NCBI GenBank assembly: GCA_021018995.1
Contig: CM037588.1
Span: 37,197,000-37,260,999 of the forward strand
DNA length: 64,000 nt
DNA from: Chloranthus sessilifolius
Lineage: Eukaryota > Streptophyta > Magnoliopsida > Chloranthales > Chloranthaceae
Direction of reading: 5' to 3'
Shown: piece after piece, positions 1-10,559 of the stretch
Layout: each line of letters opens with the position of its first letter
How positions within the stretch are numbered: the stretch's first letter is position 1
Made by a program: the position numbers and the translations under genes
The notes under the pieces: model-generated
Seen by the model: only the letters and a program-made list of their open reading frames with translations
Databases searched by the model: none
Told to the model about the DNA's origin: nothing

Positions 1-147
1 TTTAGTCTTTTAGGAAGTTTATATTTTAGGAAGTTTATATTTTTTTTTATTCTTTTAGGAAGTTTTTATTTTAGGAAGTTTATATTTTTAGGAAGGATTT
101 TATATTCTTAGTTTATATTCTTAGTTTAGAAGTTTTTCTTTTAGGAA

Positions 148-182
<35 letters not shown>
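1..182 (+). repeat. Low-complexity leader start: TTTAGGAAGTTTATA repeats and poly(A)
   Basis: About 140 bp made of imperfect copies of TTTTAGGAAGTTTATATT, then an A-run of more than 30 bases (about 150-182). It sits upstream of gag in the untranslated leader of element 1. No primer-binding site is visible, so the PBS lies to the left. Confidence 0.7.
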
Positions 183-185
<3 letters not shown>

Positions 186-237
186 CTGATTGTTTTTCTT
201 TCCTCTTTCTCCTTACTTTGGTCACTGTGCACCTTTC

Positions 238-710
238 TCTCAATCGATTGATCAGTCTATGTCAATCGATTGACACTGGATTTTAAAACTTTTGTGAAGT
301 TCTTGCCTTCTCTCAATCGATTGAGAGCAGCCCCTCAATAGATTGACTGGCAAAGTCATTAGTGTGTAGTTCTGTGTGCTTTGTGACCCTTGAACCTCAA
401 TCTATTGAGAGTAGCTCCTCAATAGATTGACTGACAAACTTTTTGTGTGCTCTCTACTCTTTATTCAATCGATTGACATTCCTATGTCAATCAATTGACA
501 CAACTCTTGTGTGCTTTAATCTTGGAACCTCAATCGATTGAGGCCTCAATCGATTGACCGACAAAGTCTTGGTGTGAAATTCGTGTTTTTTTTACTTTGG
601 AACCTCAATCGATTGAGAGCAGCCCTCAATCGATTGATGACAAAGTCATTTTTATGCAAATTTAGTCATTAATCTATTGAGACCACTGTCTCAATCGATT
701 GAGATTGTGT
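238..710 (+). repeat. Array of paired TCAATCGATTGA palindromes in the element 1 leader
   Basis: Fourteen copies or near copies of the palindrome TCAATCGATTGA occur in about 470 bp. They come in seven pairs separated by roughly 6 to 14 bp, and the pairs recur every 40 to 110 bp with short conserved tails such as GAGAGCAGCCC and GACTGGCAAAGTC. Variants swap one central base (TCAATAGATTGA). The same motif recurs in the 3' LTR of this element. Confidence 0.9.
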
Positions 711-748
711 GTGGATTTATTTTGGATTCTTCAAACCCTTGATTGTGA

Positions 749-2640
749 GTGTGGTGTATGAACTTTACTCGTTCTCATCACCCACATTTACTACCGTTTA
801 ATCCGGAGATCGAACGATCTTTGCGAGACAATCGTAGAATCCAAAGGAATCAGTATCATCATACTGATACCATGGCTGATCAAGAGCAAGAAATGAATGG
901 AAACAACAACCAGAATGGCAACAATGCAAATAATGGACATAATGGGAACAATAATTACTATGAGGGACCTAGAACACTTGAATACTATAATGATCCTGGT
1001 TTTTACGAGGATCAGGAGTGTATCATGCATGCTCCCATTCCAGGGAATCATTATGAATTCAAATCAGCGATGATTCAAATGCTACCAATATTCCATGGTT
1101 TGGCAAACGAAAATCCGCACGTTCATCTGAACGAGTTCACTGGGGTATGCAAAATGTTCAAAGTCCACAATGTTACTGATGAGATAGCGAAGCTCCGACT
1201 CTTTCCGTTCTCTTTAAGAGACAAGGCAAAAACTTGGTTCTATTCTTTAGAACCGCAATCTATTCAGAGTTGGGCCGAGCTACATCGTCAGTTCCTCAAA
1301 AAGTATTTTCCCATGACTAAAGCCATAGAGATGCGTCAAAAGATCCTTTTCTTTTCCCAACAACCTACAGAGACATTCCATGAATGTTGGGAACGTTTTA
1401 AGGAGTTGATCAGAAGTTGCCCTAACCATCACGTTCCAAGGTGGCAACAAGTCCAAAGTTTCTACAATGGACTGATTCCTGAAGAAAGACGCATGGTTGA
1501 TGCATCTTGCGGTGGATCTTGTGCCACGAAAGAGGCCGATGAGTTGTGGGCATTGTTTGAGAAATTGTATCAAACCTCGATACAAAGTGAGACACTGGGG
1601 CGAACCACTTTGGACTTAGCACCTAAATCTCATGTGTTGACCAAAGACTGATTGTATGAGGTCAACAATAATAACTCTGATCTATCAACCAAGGTTGATA
1701 TGCTGTCCAAACAGATGAACATGTTGTTAGCTGCAACCAAGCAAGCTAAAGTTCCTGTCACCCCCACTGTATGCTCAATTTGTGAACACCCAGGTCATAT
1801 GGCTAATGAGTGCCCAACTACCTTGACATTCCTTCCTGATGAATCTACTCTTCCAGAGCAGATAAATGTCACTCAATCTTATCAGCGGCAAGGTAGAAAC
1901 GCGTACTCAAATACCTACAACCCAGAGTGGAAAAATCACCCCAACTTAGGATGGGGTGGATCAAACCAAACTGGTCAGGTCAACCAGCAATACCGAGCCA
2001 ATCCTATGAGTGGACAACAAGCGTTTCCACAAAATTTTCAGCAAAATTTCCGTCCACAACAGAATTTTCAGCAGAATTCTAATTCTCACCAGAATTCTAA
2101 CTTTCAGCAGAATGCTCCATATTCTCATCGAAATTCTGATTTAGGAAAATCGAATTTCAATCAGAATCCTAATCAATCTCATACAAGCGTTTCAAAGGAT
2201 TCTGATCTGGAAGAAAAAGTGATGCGCAGTATGCAATCTTTTCAACAGATGATACTCGACCAAGTCAGTCAATTGGCAAATCAACTGAGACGACGAGAGG
2301 AGGGCAAGCTTCCCAGCCAACCCATCAACAATCCTCGCGGCCAAGCATCATCTGATGAAGGACCATTAAATAGTCAACAGTTGAAAGTCAAGCATCGTGT
2401 TGAGAAGTGGACGGAAGTTCATAATCAAGTGGAAATGCTCGTGGAAGCAGAGGAAGAAAGTGAAGGCATAAAGAGCAGGAAGCAGAAAGAGAAAGAGTCA
2501 TGAGAAGAGCGGAGAAAGAGAAAGAAAAGAGAAAGAGGAAGAGAAAAGAAGAGAGAAGGAAAAGAAAAGGTGATAGAGGATGAGTCTCCTCAACTGTCCA
2601 ACAAGGACAAGACGAAGATTCGGGGAACCCGCACCATTTG
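749..2640 (+). pseudogene. gag region of element 1 (capsid and CCHC zinc knuckle)
   Basis: Structural polyprotein of an Athila-type retrotransposon. An Asn/Gly-rich N-terminus is followed by the retrotransposon gag core (FPFSLRDKAKTWFYSL, FLKKYFP, FHECWERFKELIRSCPNH), then a CX2CX4HX4C knuckle (CSICEHPGHMANEC) near 1780-1815, and a Gln/Asn-rich tail with repeated QNFQQN. A likely internal start is the Met of MADQEQE at about 871, although the reading frame opens upstream at 749. The region grades into a Lys/Glu-rich stretch (2400-2580). This is a fossil copy with few breaks in this part. Confidence 0.85.
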
Positions 2641-2649
2641 TCCCAAAGG

Positions 2650-3440
2650 CACCATTTCCTCAATGCCTAACTCCTCCATCAAGAATGGGAAAGAGACCAA
2701 CAAAATGGAAGATATTTTCAAACATTTAAGCAAGTAAAGATAAACCTTCCATTGCTTGAAACGATCAAGCAAGTGCCTCGAGTATGCAAAGTTTTTCAAA
2801 GATTTATGCACTCGGAAGAGAAAGGCACGTAATCATGTTTCGAGGAAAGTGTTCTTGACTAATCAAGTCGGCCCATATTGCAATTGGAAACCCCACAAAA
2901 CTAAAAGACCACGGAGTTCCTACTGCTCCATGTGTCATTGGTGGGCAACCGTTGGGAAAGCATTATTGGATTTGGGAGTGTTAATTTAATCCCATATTCA
3001 TTGTACGAGAAACTCGGATGGGTGAATTGAGACCCACAACGGTCACTGAATCGGCAGATAGATCAGGAAGACGAGAGGCGTTATTGAGGATGTCTTGGTT
3101 GGAATAGATAAGTTTGTCTTTCCAAAGGATTTTGTTGTTTTGGACATGGACACACTGTTAAGTCACTTAATCAAGTCCCCATCATCCTTGGACGTCTGCT
3201 TTCGCCATCGCCAACGCTTGCATTAATTGTCGAACGGAGTCATGGACATTTCTTTTGGAAACATGAAGGTTCGATTGAATATCTTCCATGCGATGAACCA
3301 TTTCCCAAACGAGGATGAGGTCGAATGTTTTACATCGATCGAGATAGATGAAGTGGTGGATGAGGCATTACCTTCAATGCTTACCAAAGAGGAATTTGAA
3401 AATGCTTTGTTGGCCATCTATGAAGAGAAAGGATAAGCGA
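2650..3440 (+). pseudogene. Protease region of element 1
   Basis: Lies between the gag knuckle and the RT, where Ty3/gypsy elements encode the aspartic protease that matures the polyprotein. Recognisable pieces match the right-hand Athila of this window: the leading KQVKINLPLLETIKQV-type sequence, a GKALLDLG active-site-like stretch near 2955-2980, an SPSSLDVCF/ILGR-like region near 3180, and the acidic IEIDEVVDEALPSML segment near 3340. Clearly degenerate. Confidence 0.6.
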
Positions 3441-3559
3441 AAGCGGTCCGACGAGATAGAGTCTAGCTCATCATGCCGGATGATCACTTAGATGCGAGTG
3501 TGCCCGAGATAGAATCATTACCGTTGAGGTGAAGGAAGTCGCCTCCAGCACTTGAGCAG

Positions 3560-4570
3560 CCACCTTTTGTGGAATTGAAACAATTGCCAGTGTCCCTCAA
3601 ATATGCTTTTCTGGGTCCTCGTGAAACACTTCCAAAGAATAATCTCATCCACGTTGTCGGTGAACAAGAAAAAGAGTTGTTGAAGGTCTTTGAAGAGCAC
3701 AAGGAAGCTATCGGTTGGACTTTCACCGATCTCAAAGGGATTGACCCATCGGTATGTATGCATAAAATACATTTGGAAGATGAGAGTAAACCTTCAAGGG
3801 AACCACGGCGACTTAATCCAAACATGCAAGAAGTCGTTCTAAAAGAAGTCATTAAACTCCTTGATGCCGGAATCATCTATCCGATTTCGATAGTGAATGG
3901 GTTAGTCCAGCCCAAATTGTTCAAAAGTCCTAATCACCGTGAAGGAAACTTGAAGGAGAATTGGTCCCCACTCGAGAAACTCTTGGATGGCGGTTGCGCA
4001 TTGACTATTGAAAATTAAACACCGCCACCGAAAGGATCATTTTCCTTCCGTTCATTGATCAAATCCTTGAGAAGTTAGGGCAAGAGTTTTTGTTTTTTCT
4101 TGATGGGTATTAGGATACAATCAGGTGCTGTCTACCCGGTGATCAAGAAAAGACAACGCTCACATGCCCTTATGGTACGCTTGCATACCGCAGATGCCAT
4201 TCGCCTATGTAATGCCCGCCACATTTCAACGATGTATGTTGGCCATATTTTGATATGATCGACAAATTCATTGAAGTATTCATGGACGACTTCTCGGTTT
4301 TGGGAGAACCTTTGATTCTTGTTTGAATCATCTTTCACAAGTGCCGCAACGTTGTGTTGACTCCAAACTTGTTCTTAGGGAGAAGAGCCATTTTATGGTT
4401 AAACAAGGGATTGTTCTGGGCACATTGTTTCACGAAAGGAATCGAGGTGGATAGAGCAAAAGTTGATCTAATTGCTAACTTGCCACCACCCAACGTGTTC
4501 GACAAATTCGATCATTTACGGGTCATGCAGATTTTATAGAAGGTTCATTAAGGATTTCAAAGAAGGTGGC
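3560..4570 (+). pseudogene. Reverse transcriptase region of element 1
   Basis: The connection and RT part of pol. It opens with FVELKQLPVSLKYAFLG and continues through NPNMQEVVLKEVIKLLDAGI near 3810-3880, the usual entry to the gypsy RT palm. Further pieces resemble the FQRCM and primer-grip regions near 4200-4300. Heavily degenerate relative to gag and integrase; the catalytic motif cannot be read as a continuous domain. Confidence 0.65.
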
Positions 4571-4629
4571 TAAACCATTGTGCACCTTGCTTGGCAAAGA
4601 TGTTCCTTTTGAATTCTTGAGGACTGCAT

Positions 4630-5000
4630 GCAAGCATTTTGAAATTGCAAGAGCTCTTATCCAATGCACCAATAATCCCACCACCGGATTATTCTCTCCC
4701 ACTCGAACTAATGTGCGATGCATCTGATTACGCAATTGGTGCTGTCCTAGGGCAGAGGGAGAATAGATTGCCTCACGTAATTTATTATGCTAGCAAGTCA
4801 TTAATTGATGCCCAACTCAATTACACCACCACCGAGAAAGAATTATTAGCTGTGGTGTATGCTCTGGACAAGTTTCGTTCCTATTTGCTTGGATCGAAAA
4901 TAGTGGTCTTTTCGGACATTCCGCTCAAATATCTTCTAACAAAGAAGGATACTAAACCGAGATTAATCCGTTGGATCATACGCTCCAAGAGTTCAATTTC
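4630..5000 (+). pseudogene. RNase H region of element 1
   Basis: Ty3/gypsy RNase H that removes the RNA strand during reverse transcription. Visible motifs are LELMCDASDYAIGAVLGQR (first catalytic Asp region), YASKSLIDAQLNYTTTEKELLAVVYALDKFRSYLLG (Glu region) and a following VVFSD. These are nearly identical in layout to the RNase H of the minus-strand Athila at 60303-60650. Confidence 0.8.
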
Positions 5001-6427
5001 GAGATTAAGGATAAGAAGGGGGTTGAGAACGTGGTGGCTGATCATTTGTCGAGAATTCTACCTGAAGAATCTGCAATACCTGAGACCATCCGTGACACGT
5101 TTCCGGATGAACATTTGATAGCAATTGATGTAGCTTGTGCAAAGGTTCCATGGTTTGCGAACATTGTGAATTATCTGGTTACTGGCAGAATCCCCACTGA
5201 GTGGGGTAAGAATGATAAGAATCTCTTTTTCTCCCAAATAAAATACTATTTTTGGGATGAACCATGTCTGTTCAAATTTCGCCGAGATCGAGATCATGAG
5301 ATGTACAAGAGGAGCAAATGAGCGCCCTACACTTGTGTCATCTTTGGGGCTGTATGCCATTTTGGAGGACAGAAGACCGCCCAGAAAATCCTTCAAAGTG
5401 GATTCTACTGGCCCTCCATCTTTCGTGACGCTGCTCAATTTTGCAAGGAATGCCGACGATGTCAATAGCTTGGCAATAATTCAAAACGGAATATGATGCC
5501 CCTTAATCCAATTCTGATTGTTGAAATTTTTGATGTTTGGGGGATTGACTTTATGGGTCCTTTTCCCCCATCCTTTGGGTTTTCATATATTCTAGTGGTT
5601 GTTGATTATGTCTCGAAATGGATAGAAGCTGTGGCAACCCGATCGAATGATCATAAGGTTGTGGTCAAATTCCTCAGAGAAAATGTGTTTAACCGATTCG
5701 GGATTCCAAGAGCAATCATCAGCGATGGCGGTTCGCATTTTTGTAATAGCCATTTTACCACCTTAATGAAGAAGTACGGCGTCACTCACAAAGTTGCTAC
5801 GCCGTACCATCCTGAACTAGATCGGTGGAAGTGTCTAATCGGGAAATTAAGCGAATTCTAGAAAAAACGGTCCGACCGGATAGAAAAGATTGGTCAAACC
5901 GGCTCTCAGAGGCTCTGTGGGCCTATCGGACCGCATTCAAGACTCCGATTGGAATGTCTCCGTTTCGAATTGTTTACGGGAAAGCTTGTCATCTTCCTGT
6001 CGAATTGGAGCATAAAGCATTCTGGGCGATAAAAAGATTTAATTCAGACATGCAAGCAGCCGGGTCGCATCACCGATTGCAATTGAATGAATTGGAGGAA
6101 TTACGCTACGAAGCGTATGAGAATTCGAAGATGTACAAGGAAAGGTACAAAAAGTTGCATGATGCGTCCATTTCTAGAAAAGAATTTCACGTTGGCCAAA
6201 AAGTTTGGTTATTCAATTCCCGACTGAAGCTCCACCCGGGAAAATTAAAATCTCGATGGGAAGGCCCATTTCAGGTAGTGTCCATTAGTGCGCATGGTGC
6301 CATTGAAATTCGGAGCCTTGCTGACAATCGCATTTGTAAAGTTAATGGGCAAAGACTCAAACCAATGTTTGAGCCGGTCACCCAGTTTAAGATTGAGGCG
6401 ATGCACCTCCGTGATCCTGAGGATTGA
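5000..6427 (+). pseudogene. Integrase region of element 1
   Basis: Integrase inserts the cDNA into host DNA. A linker (GVENVVADHLSRI) precedes an N-terminal zinc-binding region near 5320-5480 (recognised by its FYWPSIF-like context). The core follows with GIDFMGPFP (first Asp) near 5535 and [15 protein letters not shown] (second Asp) near 5700-5740. The C-terminal part has [39 protein letters not shown] and a GPF/Y-type module ([12 protein letters not shown]) ending near 6427. This is the best preserved enzyme of the copy apart from gag. Confidence 0.82.
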
Positions 6428-6797
6428 TCACTGAAAGGTCTAGCTGTCGACATGTAAACTCAGCGCTTCCTGGGAGGCACCCCAGTGTGTTTTACTTATT
6501 TTTGTTTTCCTTTTTATTTTTGTTAGTTCTAGAATTTAGTTTTTAGTTTAGTTTAGGTTGTTTTTTACTTTCCAAATACACATAGCCACATTACCTTCAA
6601 TCTATTTTTGGTCATGTTCTAATTTGATGCATATATTCTCTGCACCTGATCTTTGTGTGAGGTACTTTTCAACAGGTTTGGGGGTGCCTACTTATTTCAA
6701 ATAATGAGGACATTGTCATTCTTAGGTTTGGGGGTATGGTTATCTATCTTGTGTTATATGGTTATCTATCTTGTGTTATGTATTTAAAAAAAAATAA

Positions 6798-6830
<33 letters not shown>

Positions 6831-8568
6831 ATAAACAATTTTAACCATCATACATGATTTACTTTGCAGTAGTTTTCAAAGTTTTCAAACTTTAGTTGAT
6901 GATGCATGAGAATTTAATTTTGAGAATATTGATGGCATATTTTGATTACTTGTATCTAGGATAATGAAGCTTAATGTGATAATTTGTGGATGACTTTGAA
7001 ATTCATGCTTAGAATTTGTGCACTTATACCAAGCTAAGATTTAGAAATCGATGAATTATTTTAAACGTTGGATCGTAGGTTCTTAGTGGAGACTAAACCT
7101 GGTGAGCTTTAGAGCTAATTTCCCGTCATTGATGAGTGAATGCATAAACTCGGAGTTTTCTTTGAATACGAATTATTTTGCATAATCTCATACATTTTAT
7201 TTTTGGCTTGTGACTTTGCATGAAATCAAATTCATATTATTGTGTTAGAATGTACTGTATATCTACTCAAGACAAATAGGCAAGATTACCATCTTTTAAG
7301 GATATGATTGAAGGCCATCTTTGGCTCGTTTGTGCTTAAAATGTCCCACCTCATATAAATTTATCCTTCTAGTACCTTTGAGCCTATTGAAAAATTTACC
7401 TTTATACATTCTTTGATAAGCCACATTAACCTTTAACCCTTTACCATTTACGAAAATTCAGCTTTACCCTTCTTATTTACGGGCGTTGGGAACGAGGGAT
7501 GAAAATGAGTGAAAAGAGAGTAAGTGGAGGGATCTTGAGTTGTGGTGTTTCTTGAGAGTGTATGGCAAAATATATAAAAAAAAAAAAGGGGGGGAGAAAA
7601 GAAAATTTGACAAAGAATGAAAATGTGAGGTACCATTAAGAAAAGAATTCAAAAGAAGAAGAAAGAGTGAGAAAAGAAAATATTGAAAAAAAATGGTGAG
7701 AAATTAGAAAAGAAAAGAAGAGCAATAGAAAGAAAAGTTAGTACCTTTTGATTTCTCGAAATTTTGAATCTAAATTCCTTTCTTTCTTACCCTTTCCGAG
7801 CCCCATTACAACCCTACAAAAGACCTTCATGATCTGATCTTGCATTGGTAACTGCCTTGTGGAGAGTAAATATGTGATACCTATGACACTTGATATGACA
7901 TGCTTAGGATATTCAAGTATTTGTTCTTATGAGATCTGTTTTTTTGTTCATTGATTACATCGTGTTTCATTTATCATGTGAGACCTTTTGATTTGTTTTG
8001 TATTGATCTCTCACATGTGTGCGAAAACTTACCCATCATCGGAGTGATTTTATTTCGAGAGTATACCTAAAGTGAGGATTGAGTTGAGACATGAGATCCG
8101 ATGATTTTCCGTTTGGACTAGTTCTAAGATGGATGAATCTTGGTTTTGGTATGCACACACTTACGTTTAAGCATGAATGATTGAGTTATCTAACAATTTG
8201 AGCATTAGATTAATTTGAATGGATACTAGCATGATTGACATGACATTGGTATTTAAGATTGATGATTCACATGTTGAACCAATTAATGATGTTTTTGTTT
8301 TTGAATGGTATATATGTTATAAAAAATCATGTTTTGAAAACTCAATTTTGCCGATGGTTTGAAATTTTTTATTTTTTTTGGAAGTTTGTGGGTAACTTCA
8401 CTGTAAACCCTCAGGAGACACAACTCCTCCACTAGGGATCACCTAGGGGTTTAAAGGCTTGTTGCACATGCTAAGTGCAATCGTGTTCCCTACGAAAGTG
8501 GCATTTAAATTTTAGGATGTTAGTTTTATTTTTATATTTATCATTCTCTTTGAGGACTAGCAAAGTGT
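6428..8568 (+). other. 3' noncoding region of element 1
   Basis: No extra ORF is seen between integrase and 3' LTR here, unlike the right-hand Athila. It holds an (AAT)n microsatellite (about 6786-6835), purine-rich A/G stretches (7490-7740), and a conserved block near 8385-8520 (TTTGTGGGTAACTTCACTGT, CCTCCACTAGGGATCACCTA) that reappears in reverse orientation at 16480-16560 and 53270-53360 in the other Athila elements. The sequence GGTTTGGGGGT occurs at 6675-6690 and 6724-6735 as well as at the true polypurine tract. Confidence 0.7.
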
Positions 8569-8579
8569 AGGTTTGGGGG
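8569..8579 (+). other. Polypurine tract of element 1
   Basis: AGGTTTGGGGG sits directly before the LTR start TGTGATCGAA. It would prime plus-strand DNA synthesis. The same tract, as AGRTTTGGGGG on the minus strand, precedes the two other Athila 3' LTRs in this window. Confidence 0.8.
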
Positions 8580-8889
8580 TGTGATCGAAATATGACTATA
8601 TTTCATACCTTAAATCCTACACTTAGCCGCTTCGATGAAAGTATTTGATGGTTGTTGTGAGGTTTTGATGATAACAGTGTGTTCGACCTTTGGATCTTCC
8701 AAGTGTATAAAAGAAAGAAATTAAAGGCTACAAAAGAGCTATGGACAAAAGGGTCCAAAGAAGTTACTGAAATCCGTGAAGGGAATCAAACTCCATCAAG
8801 AAGGGAAGATATTGAAGTTGCGAGGAACAAAGTGTAAATAAGTCTTGGCAGGTTGAAAGAAATGGCTCGTCAGCATGTTCGCGCCACAC

Positions 8890-8975
8890 ACTTCAACCTA
8901 GCGACTACAGTCAACCTAGCGCCATTCAATTCAACCTAGGGACTACAGCATTTCAACCTGGCGACTGTTTCTGCT
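8890..8975 (+). repeat. Four copies of TCAACCTAGCGACTACAG-type motif in LTR U3
   Basis: Direct repeats of about 20 bp with the core TCAACCTAGCG or TCAACCTRG; two copies keep GACTACAG. They lie just upstream of the TCAATCGATTGA cluster in the same U3 region. Confidence 0.8.
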
Positions 8976-9026
8976 GAGGGCATATTGGAGATTTCCACCA
9001 ATTAGGGCATCTACTTCCAACTAGTG

Positions 9027-9165
9027 TCAATCGATTGAGACATGAATTTCAATCGATTGAGACAAAAAGGCAAAAGTGTCTTAAAGGAGGTCAAATTCAA
9101 AGCTCAATCGATTGAGATCTAAGCCTCAATCGATTGAGATCTAAGCCTCAATCGATTGAGGCAAC
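9027..9165 (+). repeat. Five TCAATCGATTGA palindromes in element 1 LTR U3
   Basis: One pair (9027-9062) and one triplet (about 9100-9163; spacer AGATCTAAGCC) of the same palindrome that is arrayed in the leader at 238-710. The array ends about 25 bp upstream of the TATA box, a position typical for promoter elements. Confidence 0.88.
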
Positions 9166-9188
9166 TAGGGTTGGTTTGAATCGGCTAT

Positions 9189-9196
9189 TATAAATA
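9189..9196 (+). promoter_or_regulatory. TATA box of element 1 LTR
   Basis: TATAAATA about 600 bp into the LTR, just downstream of the palindrome cluster and upstream of a purine-rich start region. This is the expected placing for the U3/R boundary promoter. Confidence 0.65.
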
Positions 9197-10024
9197 AGAG
9201 GCCCACGGCTTTGTAAGGGGAGTTTTTGAAGAGGAGCTTTTTGAATAGAGAGTTTTAGTTTTGAGACAAATTTGTGTAATAATTAGAGACTTTTGTAAGA
9301 GAGTTTTCTTAGAGTAATAAAATTGTGTTGAGATTTTCCGAGAACATATTTTTCTTTTACACCTTCTTTGCTCTTTACTTTGGGAATGGTTTTGAATACA
9401 ATTGAAGATCTTGCACCAAGGATGAGAGGCTAAAGGCTGTAGATCAAGGAGGATGCGATCCCCAGATAAGTACCTATATTTTATGTTTAATGCCATAGTT
9501 TGATAATTTCATCATAAAATCGTTTTTCTCAAAGTGTAGTGATCATGTTTTTAGTGTTTTGATCTAAAATACCATGAGATACGCTATGCTTTTCACATGA
9601 TTCATACCGCGATTAGGCTGAGTCATTGTTTTTAGATAGGGTATGCCGGGTTAATGATCACGCTTAATTACTAGTCATGTTTCTCTTAGAATGATGGTGT
9701 GTTTGATGTTAATAAAATTGTGGGTTTAAAAATAGAAAAGGGTATAAATCTGGGGTAGCAAATTCCTTGATCTTGTTTTTAAAATTTGTTCTTAGATTTC
9801 TCATTACATAATTTTTAGATTAATTTATTTCTTTCTTGCAATTAGAAAAGTGTTAATTTTTGGTAAAAATTAAATCTGCCCCTTGGTACTTCCTCGGGGA
9901 TATTTTTTACATCTCTAGGAAGAATTGAATAAAATTTCAGATTTCCCTATGGGTTCGACACCCTTGTTCTTGCCTCACTAGAACAGATCTTGTACACTTG
10001 CAAGGGTTTATTTAAAATTGATCA

Positions 10025-10559
10025 GTCCCTCAGGTGCTAGCCCTTCTGGTGCTGGTCCCTCGGGTGAGGGTTCTTTAGGTGCGGGCCCCTCAGGTCTTGG
10101 TACTTCAAGTGCTAGCCCGTTGGGCACTTCTCATGTGAGTACCCTTGGTGGTGCTCCGCTCGTGGTCTATGAGACCTTCTGACGCCTCGATGATAACTTT
10201 CTCTTAGGTCTATGCGCCGATGTGGATAAGCAAGCATGCATCTCTACTGAAGCAGTCGGGGTCCCTCCTCCTGAGGTGGCTCAAGGGGTAAGCCTTCTCA
10301 CGATCATTCTTTCGTTGCCTTCACTCCTTTGATAAATGCATGTATTTGTTATCATTCCCTACAACTGACATCCTTTCCCTCTGAATGTAGAACTTTGACT
10401 TGGCTATGGAGCATGCAACGTATTACCATGACCTCGCAGAGCTCCGGGACGTGGAGGTGGTGAGTGTCTTGCTGTTCATTCCTTCTGTCTATTTTACAAT
10501 CGTTTATTCCTCAATTGATCCTGATCTCTGATTTTGATTATGACTTGCAGCGTGCACGC
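10025..10559 (+). pseudogene. Gene fragment with Pro-Ser-Gly repeats and two GT-AG introns, unidentified
   Basis: An open stretch reads a Gly-Pro-Ser-Gly-Ala/Glu-Gly repeat (about 10026-10140), then GGAPLVVYETF, an in-frame TGA at about 10181-10183, RLDDNFLLGLCADVDKQ and PPPEVAQG, followed by GTAAGC at 10290. A second exon-like piece (about 10391-10461, NFDLAMEHATYYHDLAELRD) lies between ...TGTAG and GTGAGT, and a third starts after TTGCAG at 10550. The style is that of plant genes or transposon genes encoding mobile-domain-type proteins with long low-complexity tails, but I do not recognise the family with certainty. Element 1 joins at the left and Athila LTR D at 10560, so both ends are interrupted. 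Confidence 0.5.

Larger units (their letters stand above)
1..10024 (+). mobile_element. Athila-type Ty3/gypsy retrotransposon (element 1), 5' LTR outside window
   Basis: Ordered parts on the plus strand: leader, gag with one CCHC knuckle, protease, RT, RNase H, integrase, a 2.1-kb noncoding 3' region, a polypurine tract and a 3' LTR that starts TGTGATCGAA and ends TTGATCA. The integrase phrase GIDFMGPFP, the gag style (FPFSLRDKAKTWFYSL) and the order of parts place it in the Athila branch by family resemblance. The element is broken, with on the order of ten or more breaks in the pol region, while gag and the integrase C-terminal half keep long open stretches. It lies in a gene-like sequence with Pro-Ser-Gly repeats seen immediately downstream (10025-10559). 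Age cannot be computed because the 5' LTR is not in the window. Confidence 0.88.
8580..10024 (+). repeat. 3' LTR of element 1 (1445 bp)
   Basis: Starts TGTGATCGAA right after the polypurine tract and ends TTGATCA, giving the TG...CA termini expected for an LTR. The end is preceded by TGGGTTCGACACCC, a phrase common near Athila LTR ends. It contains a TATA box at 9189, two motif arrays upstream of it (8890-8975 and 9027-9165), and a transcribed T/A-rich downstream part. The flank after the end is GTCCC, a candidate target duplication whose partner is outside the window. Confidence 0.85.

Noticed and set aside
247-257. ATTGATCAGTC shared by the leader and the 3' LTR end plus flank
   Set aside because: Only 11 bases, partly palindromic, and half of it lies in flanking DNA; probably chance.
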